Part shown: positions 6,274 to 6,488 of the stretch, piece by piece | Numbering within the stretch: position 1 is the stretch's first letter | Layout of the letters: each line of letters begins with the position of its first letter | Assembly (NCBI GenBank): GCA_031289625.1 | Contig: JAITPB010000200.1 | Location: forward strand, 1-6,488 | DNA: 6,488 bases | Source: Clostridiales bacterium | Lineage (GTDB): Bacteria; Bacillota; Clostridia; Lachnospirales; WQUN01 | Direction of reading: 5' to 3' | The notes under the pieces: model-generated | What the model saw: the letters and a program-made list of their open reading frames with translations, nothing else | What the model was told of the DNA's origin: nothing | Databases searched by the model: none | Translations under genes and position numbers: made by a program

Positions 6274-6304
6274 CGGTAGTGCGAACGGCGTAAGCCTCCT
6301 ACTG
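6274..6304. repeat. Second small hairpin in the insertion-sequence end
   Basis: CGGTAG (6274-6279) pairs with CTACTG (6299-6304) with one G-T pair, enclosing a small GGC-GTAA-GCC hairpin (6287-6296) whose loop fits the GNRA tetraloop rule. ACTGTC also occurs twice in direct orientation, at 6268-6273 and 6301-6306. The role is unknown; it may be part of the element's end structure. Confidence 0.4.
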
Positions 6305-6321
6305 TCTTATCCTTCTAGAAT

Positions 6322-6488
6322 TTAGACTATTTTTGGGTAAAGACCTTTCAGCTTAATTCGAGCATCGGAAGTAGTAAATTGCCAATTCACCTTACCGACT
6401 TCCGCGTTACGATTAGCCGTCCACGCTGTTACCTGCACTTTGAAACTTTCATAATCTGGCAATGGCTTTTTGAGTGCCTGACGCGACA
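6322..6488 (-). CDS. IS630-family transposase, C-terminal part
   Basis: The last 54 residues and the TAA stop (6324-6322) of a transposase that continues beyond the right edge; the frame is open to the edge. The segment includes KKPLPDYESFKVQV, AWTANRNAEVGKVNWQF and TTSDARIKLKGLYPKIV. The WQFTTxDARIKLKxLYP ending is characteristic of one large IS630-type transposase group (DDE superfamily), which cuts and pastes DNA at TA sites. The catalytic DDE residues lie upstream, outside the window, so I cannot say whether the enzyme is intact. It points toward the DUF951 gene (convergent). Confidence 0.85.
   Translation of the reverse strand, partial: SRQALKKPLPDYESFKVQVTAWTANRNAEVGKVNWQFTTSDARIKLKGLYPKIV

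Larger units (their letters stand above)
6195..6488 (-). mobile_element. IS630-family insertion sequence, 3' part, boundary uncertain
   Basis: The right end of the window carries the 3' end of an IS630-type element: the transposase C-terminus plus about 130 bases of non-coding terminal sequence with inverted repeats. GC content over the transposase part is about 44 percent by hand count, below that of the neighbouring genes. IS630 elements insert at TA, and the DUF951 stop codon contains a TA at 6192-6193, so the element may start there. I cannot see the other end, so neither the terminal repeat nor the target duplication can be confirmed; the true edge could lie anywhere from about 6192 to 6270. 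Confidence 0.6.

Noticed and set aside
6262..6306. Group II intron domain V or an IS200/IS605 guide RNA end
   Set aside because: The hairpin lacks the conserved AGC/GUUC features of domain V, and no TnpB- or IscB-like gene is visible; the adjacent gene is an IS630-type transposase.

Overview
This window looks like a piece of a Firmicutes (Clostridia-like) chromosome of medium GC content. The main reason is gene order: miaB, then a small YlbF/YmcA-family gene, then mutS, a neighbourhood typical of Bacilli and Clostridia. A DUF951 protein and strong Shine-Dalgarno plus sigma-A type promoter signals agree with this. I cannot name the species.

Layout. On the minus strand, reading right to left from about 4.09 kb: a phosphohexomutase (PgcA-like, complete) with its own promoter, then a second promoter and the tightly packed operon miaB - YlbF-family - mutS. 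The YlbF-family gene starts inside the miaB stop codon, and mutS runs off the left edge (first 167 codons only). On the plus strand, divergent from the phosphohexomutase, lies queA under a near-consensus promoter. A gene-free spacer of about 190 bp follows. Then comes another near-consensus promoter driving an unrecognised membrane-anchored protein, overlapped by a small DUF951 protein. The right end, from roughly 6.2 kb, is the 3' part of an IS630-family insertion sequence whose transposase is on the minus strand and runs off the right edge.

How the genes fit together. MiaB (ms2i6A37) and QueA (queuosine, position 34) modify the tRNA anticodon loop. MutS starts mismatch repair. The YlbF/YmcA family in Bacillus belongs to a complex that acts with RNase Y on mRNA maturation, and the Cys-rich tail here fits its iron-sulfur binding. 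The phosphohexomutase links glucose-6-phosphate with glucose-1-phosphate for polysaccharide precursors. These are mostly housekeeping genes.

I see no CRISPR array, defence island, tRNA/rRNA or obviously new multi-gene system. The points most worth a second look are the compact YlbF-family protein with a CX2CX2CX4C tail, the unrecognised membrane protein paired with DUF951, the IS630 end that may supply the DUF951 stop codon, an orphan minus-strand terminator between the divergent promoters, and a shortened loop in QueA. Five of the seven genes with a visible start appear to use TTG or GTG.
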